This document shows positions 8,130-14,721 of a stretch of 37,743 nucleotides of DNA, one piece after another; position 1 is the first letter of the stretch; every line of letters begins with the position of its first letter. Under the pieces are notes generated by a model. The model did no database searches. It was not told where the DNA came from and was given only the letters and a program-made list of their open reading frames with translations. The translations under genes were made by a program, and so were the position numbers. The stretch spans positions 1 to 37,743 of the forward strand of contig CAYUWB010000010.1 in assembly GCA_964448305.1 (NCBI GenBank), given 5' to 3'. This stretch comes from Thioglobus_C sp964448305. Lineage in GTDB: Bacteria > Pseudomonadota > Gammaproteobacteria > PS1 > Pseudothioglobaceae.

Positions 8130-9518
8130 ATGAATATTACTCAACTACTCACCGACATTACCTCAACATCTATCGATGTTGAAATACAAGGCTTGTGCCT
8201 GAATGCCGCTAATGCACAAACAGGCGATGTTTTTGTTGCGTTACAAGGCGCGTCGTCACACGGTATGAACTACGTTGATCAAGCTATTGAAAATGGTTGT
8301 GTTGCTGTATTGGTAGATTCCCAAGATTTAGAATGCGATATACCTGCTATTCGCATTGATGACCTTAAACAACACTTGCCTACTTTAGCAAACAGATACT
8401 ACTCTAGAGCCACTCAGGTGGAAGTCATTGGGGTCACAGGTACCAATGGCAAAACTTCGGTTAGTTACTTTATTTCACAATTATTGGATCAACTTGGTGT
8501 TAAAAATGGTCTAATTGGTACACTGGGTATTACGCATAGCCCTATGCTTTCGAATAACACCACACCCGATATTTTGACACTCTATAGAGTACTTCATCAA
8601 TACCATCTTGACGGTATTAACACAGCTGTATTAGAAGTCTCTTCTCACGGATTAGACCAAAACAGAGTAGCCGGCCTTAATTTTAAACAAGCTGTTTTTA
8701 CCAACCTGACACAAGATCACTTAGATTACCACCAAAGTTTAGATAAGTATCGAGATACCAAGCTGAAATTATTCGCACTTGATTCACTCAAAAGCGTGGT
8801 AATTAATGGTGATGATGCGCAACATACAAATTTTTTGGCTGCCTCTAAACACGCCAAACAAGCAACGTATGGTTTAGATGATTTTGAAAAAATCCACACC
8901 ACAGCCGAAGGTTTTTTATGTCAACTCGATGGCTTTGTATTTGAGGCGCCTTTATTAGGACGATTTAATTTATCTAATGTTTTGGCTGCGCTTAGCAGTG
9001 TTGAACAACTCGGCTTTAAGCGTTCAAACATTATTCCATTATTACATCACTTGTTCCCACCAACGGGTCGAATGCATCGTATTAAAAACACCTTAGCTTG
9101 GGTCGATTATGCCCACACGCCTGATGCGATTGAAAATGCTATTAATACTTTACAAGGGCATTATCCAGATTACCAAATCCGTATTGTCTTTGGCTGTGGT
9201 GGCGATCGTGACCAAGATAAGCGCGCTAAAATGGGTAAAATTGCATCTAAACTGGCTAACACCATTGTGCTCACTAACGACAACCCTCGAGGCGAAGACC
9301 CACAAACAATTATTAACGATATCCTGAGTGGTATTGATGATAGCTTTGAATTAGACATTACCCTTGATAGACAACTGGCTATTGAGACTGCCATCACCAC
9401 CTTAAACGAAAATGAATGTTTACTGATTGCCGGTAAAGGTCATGAATCTACCCAAGAATTTAAAGACAAGACATTGGTCTTAAGCGATATCGAGATTGCA
9501 CAAAATGCTGTCATCTAA
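8130..9518 (+). CDS. murE: UDP-N-acetylmuramoyl-tripeptide synthetase (Mur ligase, diaminopimelate-adding)
   Basis: This cytoplasmic ligase adds the third amino acid to UDP-MurNAc-L-Ala-D-Glu in peptidoglycan synthesis. The 462 residues show the three Mur-ligase domains, with the ATP loop GVTGTNGKTS (about 104-113) and EVSSHGLDQNR. The C-terminal DNPRGEDP motif is the signature associated with meso-diaminopimelate specificity. The gene is a little shorter than E. coli MurE (495) but has no missing motif. It overlaps the next gene, murF. No Shine-Dalgarno sequence is evident at the ATG. The rest of the dcw cluster (mraY, murD, fts genes) does not follow. Confidence 0.96.
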   Translation: MNITQLLTDITSTSIDVEIQGLCLNAANAQTGDVFVALQGASSHGMNYVDQAIENGCVAVLVDSQDLECDIPAIRIDDLKQHLPTLANRYYSRATQVEVIGVTGTNGKTSVSYFISQLLDQLGVKNGLIGTLGITHSPMLSNNTTPDILTLYRVLHQYHLDGINTAVLEVSSHGLDQNRVAGLNFKQAVFTNLTQDHLDYHQSLDKYRDTKLKLFALDSLKSVVINGDDAQHTNFLAASKHAKQATYGLDDFEKIHTTAEGFLCQLDGFVFEAPLLGRFNLSNVLAALSSVEQLGFKRSNIIPLLHHLFPPTGRMHRIKNTLAWVDYAHTPDAIENAINTLQGHYPDYQIRIVFGCGGDRDQDKRAKMGKIASKLANTIVLTNDNPRGEDPQTIINDILSGIDDSFELDITLDRQLAIETAITTLNENECLLIAGKGHESTQEFKDKTLVLSDIEIAQNAVI

Positions 9519-10758
9519 TACAAACACCATTGCTTCAGTATTAGGGGTTGATACAACCACTGGTGTTGATTTCACAGGCGTGCGTACCGACACAAGACAA
9601 CGCATGGATGGCGCTTTATTTGTTGCACTCGTTGGCGACAACTTTGACGCACATGACTATCTTGATGAAGCTACAAAAATGGGCGCAGTTGGGGTGGTGG
9701 TTAGTAAACCAGTTACTACTAATTTACCTGTGTTGTTGGTCAAAGACACACAAGCTGCACTGGCTGATATTGCACGTTGGCATCTCAACAATATCAAACC
9801 TATGGTGGTGGCAATCACCGGTAGTAATGGCAAAACCACCACCAAGAATATGTTGGCGAATATATTAAAACTAAAAGCGCCGACACTGGCCACCAAAGGC
9901 AATCTTAATAATCATCTTGGTGTGCCGATGACTTTACTGGAATTAGAAGAAAAACACCAATACGCGGTGATTGAAATGGGTGCTAATCATGTGGGCGAGA
10001 TTGCTTATTTACGGGACATTGCGCAACCTGATATTGCACTAGTCACCAATACGTTAGATGCGCATATTGGCGAATTTGGTGGGTTTGATAATTTGGTTAA
10101 AGCCAAAGGTGAAATTTACAGTAGCAACAGTCAAAATATTGTTAATACTGATGCCAACTTTACCGGTGATATTAGCTTTGGTGATAGTGGCGATATTTTT
10201 GCCAATAACATCAATAACAACCGTTTTGATTTAAACATTGCCGATCAAAAAGTTAACGTTATTTTGCAACTGATTGGCCAGCATAATATCGATAACGCAC
10301 TAGCGGCTAGTGCTTGTGCACAGGCACTAGGGATTGAAATTAACACGATTAAACAAGGATTAGAAAATACGCAAGCTGAAAAAGGCAGACTAAACGTCAT
10401 TCAGCTACCTGATCTAGCCATTATTGACGATACTTACAATGCCAGCCCGCAATCCATGAAAGCAGCCATTAATACATTGCTAAACTTTAGCGGTGAAAAA
10501 GTTGCTGTGCTCGGCACCATGGCAGAGCTAGGAGACGAATCCAAAGCCTTTCATCAACAAATTGGCAAACTGGCCAAAGATTCGCTAGAGACTGTTTACA
10601 CTTATGGAGAGTTAGCCAAGCATTACGGTGGCATTCATTTTAATGACTTAGAACAATTGGCTGAGCATATCATCAACAATCACACTAACGCCACGGTACT
10701 TATTAAAGGCTCGCGCTTGGTCAAGCTTGACCAATTGGTAGAACACTTGCAAAAATAA
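9505..10758 (+). CDS. murF: UDP-N-acetylmuramoyl-tripeptide--D-alanyl-D-alanine ligase
   Basis: MurF attaches D-Ala-D-Ala to complete the UDP-MurNAc-pentapeptide. It has the ATP loop AITGSNGKTTTKN, the carbamate/metal region EMGANHVGEI, and the C-terminal DDTYNASPQSM motif typical of MurF. I chose the ATG at 9505 (MLSSNTNTIASVLG). A TTG at 9496 is possible and would add three residues. The start overlaps the murE end by 14 nt, so the two are translationally coupled. About 417 residues is slightly short for the family (about 450) but complete in motifs. mraY, which often follows, is replaced by a structured non-coding region. Confidence 0.95.
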   Translation: MLSSNTNTIASVLGVDTTTGVDFTGVRTDTRQRMDGALFVALVGDNFDAHDYLDEATKMGAVGVVVSKPVTTNLPVLLVKDTQAALADIARWHLNNIKPMVVAITGSNGKTTTKNMLANILKLKAPTLATKGNLNNHLGVPMTLLELEEKHQYAVIEMGANHVGEIAYLRDIAQPDIALVTNTLDAHIGEFGGFDNLVKAKGEIYSSNSQNIVNTDANFTGDISFGDSGDIFANNINNNRFDLNIADQKVNVILQLIGQHNIDNALAASACAQALGIEINTIKQGLENTQAEKGRLNVIQLPDLAIIDDTYNASPQSMKAAINTLLNFSGEKVAVLGTMAELGDESKAFHQQIGKLAKDSLETVYTYGELAKHYGGIHFNDLEQLAEHIINNHTNATVLIKGSRLVKLDQLVEHLQK

Positions 10759-10770
10759 ACCACTTCTTAC

Positions 10771-10799
10771 TTGACCTTTGTCTTAAATGTGGCGATAAT
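10771..10799 (+). promoter_or_regulatory. Sigma70 promoter upstream of the structured intergenic region and tRNA-Arg
   Basis: TTGACC (10771-10776) and GATAAT (10794-10799) are separated by exactly 17 nt, each one mismatch from consensus. Transcription should start at about 10806, some 206 nt upstream of the mature tRNA-Arg end. This is far longer than a usual tRNA leader and includes the hairpin modules described next. Confidence 0.7.
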
Positions 10800-10839
10800 T
10801 ACGCGCTTTACTGTTAATGGTAATTTTTTGAAAATGCAA

Positions 10840-10886
10840 GGCATTTTTATCGGTCAGTATTACTTATACGCTAGATAGAAAATGAC
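10840..10886 (+). repeat. Hairpin module A of an imperfect direct repeat
   Basis: The outer stem is CATTTTTATC (10842-10851) with GATAGAAAATG (10874-10884), with one bulge and one G-T pair. An internal loop and an inner GTAT/ATAC stem (10857-10860 and 10866-10869) close a 5-nt loop. By my hand alignment it matches module B at 35 of 48 aligned positions. The shared blocks are GGCATTT, GTCAGTAT, ATACG and AGAT. Confidence 0.6.
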
Positions 10887-10933
10887 GCGACTCTTTATAT
10901 TTTGTAAATTATGTTTGAGTGTACAAAATATAA

Positions 10934-10981
10934 GGCATTTGACATCAGTCAGTATCATGAATACGGCAGATGGCAAATAAC
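10934..10981 (+). repeat. Hairpin module B of an imperfect direct repeat
   Basis: The outer stem is ATTTGACATC (10937-10946) with GATGGCAAAT (10969-10978), with a single A-G mismatch. The inner stem is GTAT (10952-10955) with ATAC (10961-10964) around a 5-nt loop. Outer-stem changes relative to module A are partly compensatory, while the internal-loop side GTCAGTAT is unchanged. The module starts 94 nt after module A and sits inside the 13-bp inverted repeat. Confidence 0.6.
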
Positions 10982-11011
10982 ACAATAGTTTGTACACTCA
11001 AGCAACAATTT

Positions 11012-11088
11012 GCGCTCGTAGCTCAACTGGATAGAGTACTCGGCTACGAACCGAGCGGTTGCAGGTTCGACTCCTGCCGAGCGCGCCA
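11012..11088 (+). tRNA. tRNA-Arg (anticodon ACG)
   Basis: Acceptor arms GCGCTCG (11012-11018) and CGAGCGC (11078-11084) pair fully, followed by discriminator G and an encoded CCA (11086-11088). D arm AGCTCAACTGGATAGAGT, anticodon ACG at 11046-11048 within a CTCGG/CCGAG stem, and T loop TTCGACT are all standard. The wobble A is expected to be deaminated to inosine, reading CGU, CGC and CGA codons. Confidence 0.97.
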
Positions 11089-11133
11089 CTTCTTTTAAGT
11101 GTCACTTAATCTAAATCTGTTAGAATAACTTTC

Positions 11134-11745
11134 ATGATGACACTGCCCAATATAATCACACTTTCTAGGATTGCACTCATTCCGGTTTTTGTTGTGTTAT
11201 ATTACTTGCAACCTGCTTACAATCCAGATGGATTTATTGACATTCAAGCGCCTGACAATATTTTTACGCAGATTAATTTTTGGGTAACGGGCATTTATGC
11301 GTTTATCAGTACCACTGACTATGTCGATGGCTACCTTGCCAGAAAGCTTAACATGACTTCACAATTAGGGGCTTTTTTAGACCCGGTGGCAGACAAATTA
11401 ATGGTGTCTGTTGCGCTAGTATTATTAGTTGATTTTTACCCAAGCGACACGCATTGGTATATTGGTGTTTGTGCACTGATTATCATTTCTCGTGAAATTT
11501 TGGTTTCTGCCCTTAGAGAATGGATGGGCACCATTGGCCAACGATCAACCGTTAATGTCTCATTTGTTGGCAAGGTAAAAACTTTTGTACAAATTTTTGC
11601 TGTTTTATTCTTACTGTACCAACAGCCGTTTTTTGGCTTGCCAAGCTTTGAAATTGGTGTTACTTTACTATTAGCTGCAACCCTGCTCACCATCTACTCA
11701 GGATTTATTTATTTAAAAGAAGGTGTAAAAACATTTGACTCTTAG
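11134..11745 (+). CDS. pgsA: CDP-diacylglycerol--glycerol-3-phosphate 3-phosphatidyltransferase
   Basis: This integral membrane enzyme makes phosphatidylglycerol phosphate, the committed step to phosphatidylglycerol and cardiolipin. The CDP-alcohol phosphotransferase signature is intact: DYVDGYLARKLNMTS followed by GAFLDPVADKL (DG-AR-G-D-D pattern). Several hydrophobic helices are visible, including the N-terminal LPNIITLSRIALIPVFVVLYYL. The length of 203 is slightly longer than E. coli PgsA (182), owing to an insert after the first helix (about residues 28-50). The start may be the second ATG at 11137. It is flanked by tRNA-Arg and by tRNA-Gly/tRNA-Cys, as in the E. coli pgsA-glyW-cysT order. 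Confidence 0.95.
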   Translation: MMTLPNIITLSRIALIPVFVVLYYLQPAYNPDGFIDIQAPDNIFTQINFWVTGIYAFISTTDYVDGYLARKLNMTSQLGAFLDPVADKLMVSVALVLLVDFYPSDTHWYIGVCALIIISREILVSALREWMGTIGQRSTVNVSFVGKVKTFVQIFAVLFLLYQQPFFGLPSFEIGVTLLLAATLLTIYSGFIYLKEGVKTFDS

Positions 11746-11762
11746 CGAAAAAACACTATAAT
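11735..11762 (+). promoter_or_regulatory. Sigma70 promoter for tRNA-Gly
   Basis: TTGACT (11735-11740) and a perfect TATAAT (11757-11762) are 16 nt apart and overlap the last codons of pgsA. Transcription should start at about 11769, some 20 nt before the mature tRNA-Gly. Confidence 0.75.
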
Positions 11763-11789
11763 CTATCACGGTTGTCTACCACCTAATTT

Positions 11790-11865
11790 GCGGGAATAGC
11801 TCAGCTGGTAGAGCATCACGTTGCCAACGTGAATGTCGCGAGTTCGAATCTCGTTTCCCGCTCCA
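11790..11865 (+). tRNA. tRNA-Gly (anticodon GCC)
   Basis: Acceptor arms GCGGGAA (11790-11796) and TTCCCGC (11855-11861) pair, then discriminator T and encoded CCA (11863-11865). Anticodon GCC is at 11823-11825 in a TCACG/CGTGA stem. D and T arms are standard. It occupies the glyW position next to pgsA. Confidence 0.97.
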
Positions 11866-11871
11866 AATTTT

Positions 11872-11900
11872 AAAAAGACCTGTTTATCAGGTCTTTTTTT
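11872..11900 (+). terminator. Intrinsic terminator between tRNA-Gly and tRNA-Cys
   Basis: AAAAAGACCTG (11872-11882), a five-base loop, then CAGGTC and a seven-T run form a textbook rho-independent terminator 7 nt after tRNA-Gly. It should stop most transcription before tRNA-Cys, so tRNA-Cys needs read-through or its own promoter. I see only a weak TATATA at 11900-11905 with no good -35. Confidence 0.85.
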
Positions 11901-11923
11901 ATATAGCCCTTTGCACACATCTT

Positions 11924-11997
11924 GGCCGGATAGCAAATCGGTTATGCAGTGGATTGCAAATCCATCTAGACCAGTTCGATTCTGGTTCCGGCCTCCA
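11924..11997 (+). tRNA. tRNA-Cys (anticodon GCA)
   Basis: Acceptor arms GGCCGGA (11924-11930) and TCCGGCC (11987-11993) pair, then discriminator T and encoded CCA (11995-11997). Anticodon GCA is at 11956-11958 in loop TTGCAAA. The D arm is short, as is usual for this tRNA. It corresponds to cysT; the E. coli leuZ that would follow is absent. Confidence 0.96.
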
Positions 11998-12002
11998 TAT
12001 TT

Positions 12003-12030
12003 AAAAAGCCCGATTTTTATCGGGCTTTTT
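12003..12030. terminator. Symmetrical intrinsic terminator between tRNA-Cys and the ArsI-like gene
   Basis: AAAAAGCCCGAT (12003-12014) and ATCGGGCTTTTT (12019-12030) give a stable hairpin with a T run on both strands. It can end the tRNA-Cys transcript from the left and the long minus-strand operon ending at 12189 from the right. Confidence 0.88.
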
Positions 12031-12034
12031 ATTA

Positions 12035-12180
12035 ATTAAAATTTTGGAAATAATGGAAATAGGCCTTATTTTTGAATAAAATAACCCACTTTTAGTCTTT
12101 AAAGTGCCGTTTTTAAGAAAAAAATACCCACTAAATGGTGTTTTTAATAGATATTTTGAAAAATTTGGCAAATTTTAAGA
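12035..12180 (-). repeat. AT-rich dispersed element, copy 1
   Basis: This spacer has no coding potential. Read on the minus strand it begins CCATTCTTAAAATTTGCC and resembles 37114-37275 read on the plus strand. They share an exact 19-mer, AAAATTTGCCAAATTTTTC (minus strand 12176-12158; plus strand 37256-37274), and similarly ordered blocks such as ATTAAAA. The AT bias makes alignment by eye uncertain, so only the 19-mer is firm. Confidence 0.45.
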
Positions 12181-12188
12181 ATGGACAA

Positions 12189-12650
12189 CTAACAACACTT
12201 AGATTGTGCTTTTCCAATATCGCTATCCTTGCCTGAACAACATTGCATTGCATTTTCAGCATCTTTACTAGAGTTTTCTCCGTAGACTGGAATATCACTC
12301 AGGGTGTGGAAATTTTCCCAAGGAATACCTTGTGGATCTAGTGTCCAATATTTGTCCGACTGCGCATAGCAACAACTAGCGCCTTTTTCTTCCAGTTTTG
12401 ATAGATTGTTATCATCAATCCGCTTAGATATGGCTTCTAATTCTTGGTTAGAATCTAGTTCAAACCCTAAATGATTAAGCCCATTTTCACGGCCTTTGTT
12501 TGACACGGCAAAATTAACCATTGGATCGTCAAGACGCCACTTGGCATAATCTTTATGTTGGATAGTGGGCTCACAGCCAAACAAGGTTGAGTAAAAATGA
12601 ATATTCTTATCCAAATCATCAACAGAAATATGGATGTGCATTCTTTTCAT
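12189..12650 (-). CDS. ArsI/CadI-family glyoxalase-fold metalloprotein with cysteine-rich tail
   Basis: A vicinal-oxygen-chelate protein of 153 residues. The pattern matches ArsI-type C-As lyases, which cleave methyl or aryl groups from trivalent organoarsenicals: N-terminal His (H5/H7), NHLGFE with H60, vicinal cysteines C93-C94 and E112 in WENFHT. CadI proteins of the same family respond to cadmium. A C-terminal extension ends with two further vicinal pairs (QCCSG and SKCC), likely extra metal or metalloid thiol ligands. It starts 1 nt after argG as the last gene of a long operon. No arsR, arsC or arsB is adjacent, so the substrate is inferred from the family only. Confidence 0.75.
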   Translation of the reverse strand: MKRMHIHISVDDLDKNIHFYSTLFGCEPTIQHKDYAKWRLDDPMVNFAVSNKGRENGLNHLGFELDSNQELEAISKRIDDNNLSKLEEKGASCCYAQSDKYWTLDPQGIPWENFHTLSDIPVYGENSSKDAENAMQCCSGKDSDIGKAQSKCC

Positions 12651-12651
12651 A

Positions 12652-13848
12652 CTATTTAAGTGCTTTTAAACGTAAACGCAGGGCATTGAGCTTAATAAAA
12701 CCAGCCGCATCTTTTTGATCGTATGCACCTTCATCATCTTCAAAAGTTGCAATTTTTTCACTAAACAAGCTATCATCCGACTTGCGTCCAACCACGGTAA
12801 TGCCACCTTTATAAAGTTTAAGACGAACTGTACCATTGACAGTTTCTTGAGTTTGATCAATCGCTGCTTGCAGCATTTCGCGCTCTGGGGCAAACCAAAA
12901 ACCGTTGTAAATCATCTCGGCATATTTTGGCATTAACTCATCTTTAAGGTGTGCTGCTTCACGATCAAGCGTTAAACTTTCCATGGCGCGATGTGCTTTA
13001 AGCATCACTGTGCCAGCCGGTGTTTCATAACAACCACGAGATTTCATGCCGACAAAACGATTCTCAACAATATCATCACGACCAATACCATGTGCGCCAG
13101 CACACTTATTGAGATACTCCATCACCGTTGCCGGACTCATGGCTTCACCATTAATGGCTGTGATATCACCCTTTTCATAAGTAAGCTCTATGTATTCAGC
13201 TTTGTCTGGTGCGTTTTCAGGTGATACTGTCCAACGCCACATATCGTCTTCTGGCTCAGCCCATGGGTCTTCTAAGATATCACCTTCATAAGAAATATGC
13301 AACAAGTTAGCATCCATCGAGTAAGGGGATTTTTTGTTTTGTTTTTGGTAATCAATTTCAATGCCGTGTTTTTCGGCGTAGTTCATCAGTGATTCACGTG
13401 ATGATAAATCCCACTCACGCCAAGGGGCGATCACTTGGATATCTGCATCTAGCGCATAAGCATTAAGCTCAAAACGTACTTGATCATTGCCCTTACCAGT
13501 CGCACCGTGTGATACGGCATCAGCGCCTACTTTATTAGCAATTTCGACTAAACGTTTGGAAATTAAGGGGCGTGCAATTGAAGTGCCGAGTAAATATTCG
13601 CCTTCATAAATGGCATTCGCACGGAACATTGGAAAAACAAAATCACGTGCAAATTCTTCACGTAAATCTTCGATGTAAATTTCTTTAATACCCATGGCTT
13701 CCGCCTTGGCGCGTGCTGGTTCGACCTCTTCACCTTGGCCGATATCAGCCGTAAAGGTGACCACTTCACAGTTGTAGGTTTCTGTTAGCCATTTTGCGAT
13801 AATACTGGTATCTAATCCGCCCGAGTATGCAAGTACTACTTTATCCAT
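12652..13848 (-). CDS. argG: Argininosuccinate synthase
   Basis: This enzyme joins citrulline and aspartate with ATP to give argininosuccinate in arginine synthesis. The 398-residue protein starts MDKVVLAYSGGLDTS, the N-type ATP pyrophosphatase P loop, and contains ATGKGNDQVRFE and SPYSMDANLLHISYEGDILE, all typical of ArgG. Length is normal for the common short form. It lies 20 nt after the DUF2914 gene and 1 nt before the ArsI-like gene in a collinear minus-strand run. argH is not in view. Confidence 0.97.
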   Translation of the reverse strand: MDKVVLAYSGGLDTSIIAKWLTETYNCEVVTFTADIGQGEEVEPARAKAEAMGIKEIYIEDLREEFARDFVFPMFRANAIYEGEYLLGTSIARPLISKRLVEIANKVGADAVSHGATGKGNDQVRFELNAYALDADIQVIAPWREWDLSSRESLMNYAEKHGIEIDYQKQNKKSPYSMDANLLHISYEGDILEDPWAEPEDDMWRWTVSPENAPDKAEYIELTYEKGDITAINGEAMSPATVMEYLNKCAGAHGIGRDDIVENRFVGMKSRGCYETPAGTVMLKAHRAMESLTLDREAAHLKDELMPKYAEMIYNGFWFAPEREMLQAAIDQTQETVNGTVRLKLYKGGITVVGRKSDDSLFSEKIATFEDDEGAYDQKDAAGFIKLNALRLRLKALK

Positions 13849-13868
13849 TTTTTCTTTCCTGTGCCTCT

Positions 13869-14261
13869 TTAAGAGACGTTCTTTCTAAATTCAAATGTTT
13901 TTGTTAGTAGTATTTCATTTTGTTGATTTACTACTTCTACTGTCCACTGCCCTGTCCATGTATGCCAAAGATTTTTACTTGACCACACACGCCAACGCTT
14001 ACCTTTAATATCAAAACTGATCTCAGCTTTAATCTTACCTTTATAGAGCCAACGATGCGTAATTTTATCGCCAGTTAAATGTCGGATATTGGTAAAGAAG
14101 TAGATTTTACCTAAAGAATCATCAGCCTCTGTCACTATCTCTATGGGCGTTCTGTCTTCTATCGATTTGGCAAAAACTGCCTGTGATATGTTTTCGTGTG
14201 GCCACTGCGCTAGTGCACTCTTAACCAACAATAAAAATAGTAATACTATGATTTTCTTCAT
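13869..14261 (-). CDS. DUF2914-like secreted protein
   Basis: A signal peptide (MKKIIVLLFLLLVKSALAQ) precedes about 110 residues that resemble the DUF2914 domain: a beta-rich core with ITHRWLYKGK, WRVWSSK and GQWTVEVV. This domain is uncharacterised and occurs in exported proteobacterial proteins. I chose the ATG at 14261, which overlaps the TGA of the upstream gene by one base (TGATG), rather than an alternative codon 12 nt earlier. Coupling to the cysteine-cluster gene and to argG suggests co-expression but gives no function. Confidence 0.65.
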   Translation of the reverse strand: MKKIIVLLFLLLVKSALAQWPHENISQAVFAKSIEDRTPIEIVTEADDSLGKIYFFTNIRHLTGDKITHRWLYKGKIKAEISFDIKGKRWRVWSSKNLWHTWTGQWTVEVVNQQNEILLTKTFEFRKNVS

Positions 14262-14716
14262 CAATCCACCCAAGTAATAACGTGTTTATAAACCGCTTCT
14301 TCCTCTACTTTATCATCTCTGAAGGTGCGCCCACGTACAGAGATACCGGCCAAATGCACTGAATTAGCATCACCACTAATCAGTGGGTGCCAATCAAACA
14401 ATGGCTTACCTTCGGATAATAACCGATACGCGCAAGTTTTTGGCAGCCAATTAAATTTATCACCCCAATCAGGATAAATGGTCAAACAATCGGGCACCAA
14501 AGATTGACGAGTATCATAATGTGGACACTGGCAGGTCTCTTCATCTAAATAACGACAGGCTACGTCTGTGAAATAAATTTCATTGGTATCTTCATCCTCT
14601 AACTTGTGCAGGCAACAACGACCACAACCATCACAAAGCGACTCCCATTGTGATCGGCTCATTTGTTCTAATGTGAGTGTTTGCCAAAAACCTAATGCTT
14701 GTTTGTTGCTTTCCAT
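14261..14716 (-). CDS. YcgN-type cysteine-cluster protein (UPF0260)
   Basis: The 151-residue protein has the cysteine pattern of the YcgN/UPF0260 and YkgJ zinc- or iron-binding family: CDGCGRCCLHKLED, CRYLDEETCQCPHY, CLTIYPDW and TCAYRLL. The length matches E. coli YcgN (about 150). The function is unknown; the cysteines suggest a metal centre. It sits 5 nt after the Sel1-repeat gene and overlaps the next gene by one base, so it is translationally coupled in the operon. Confidence 0.85.
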   Translation of the reverse strand: MESNKQALGFWQTLTLEQMSRSQWESLCDGCGRCCLHKLEDEDTNEIYFTDVACRYLDEETCQCPHYDTRQSLVPDCLTIYPDWGDKFNWLPKTCAYRLLSEGKPLFDWHPLISGDANSVHLAGISVRGRTFRDDKVEEEAVYKHVITWVD

Positions 14717-14721
14717 TAATA

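Larger units (their letters stand above)
10806..11011 (+). ncRNA. Candidate structured leader or small RNA before tRNA-Arg
   Basis: No convincing coding sequence is present. Seen directly: two related hairpin modules (10840-10886 and 10934-10981); a perfect 12-bp inverted repeat, TTATATTTTGTA at 10895-10906 with TACAAAATATAA at 10922-10933; and a perfect 13-bp inverted repeat, TTGAGTGTACAAA at 10915-10927 with TTTGTACACTCAA at 10989-11001, which encloses the second module. The 12- and 13-bp stems share 10922-10927 and cannot form together. In the first module GCATTTT (10841-10847) can pair either upstream with AAAATGC (10831-10837) or downstream with GAAAATG. That it is a regulatory or stable RNA is inference; it could also be a decayed palindromic repeat. 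It matches no RNA family I can name. Confidence 0.4.

Noticed and set aside
10834..10878. A 14-codon open frame, MQGIFIGQYYLYAR, within hairpin module A, as a possible leader peptide.
   Set aside because: There is no Shine-Dalgarno sequence, and module B, the related copy, does not keep the frame (it has an extra base and early stops). The conservation follows pairing, not coding.
11012..11997. tRNA genes as attachment sites of an integrated element.
   Set aside because: No integrase, no duplicated tRNA 3' ends and no foreign cargo are present near any of the three tRNAs.
11833..12039. A 68-codon open frame spanning tRNA-Gly and tRNA-Cys.
   Set aside because: It is translated tRNA and terminator sequence.
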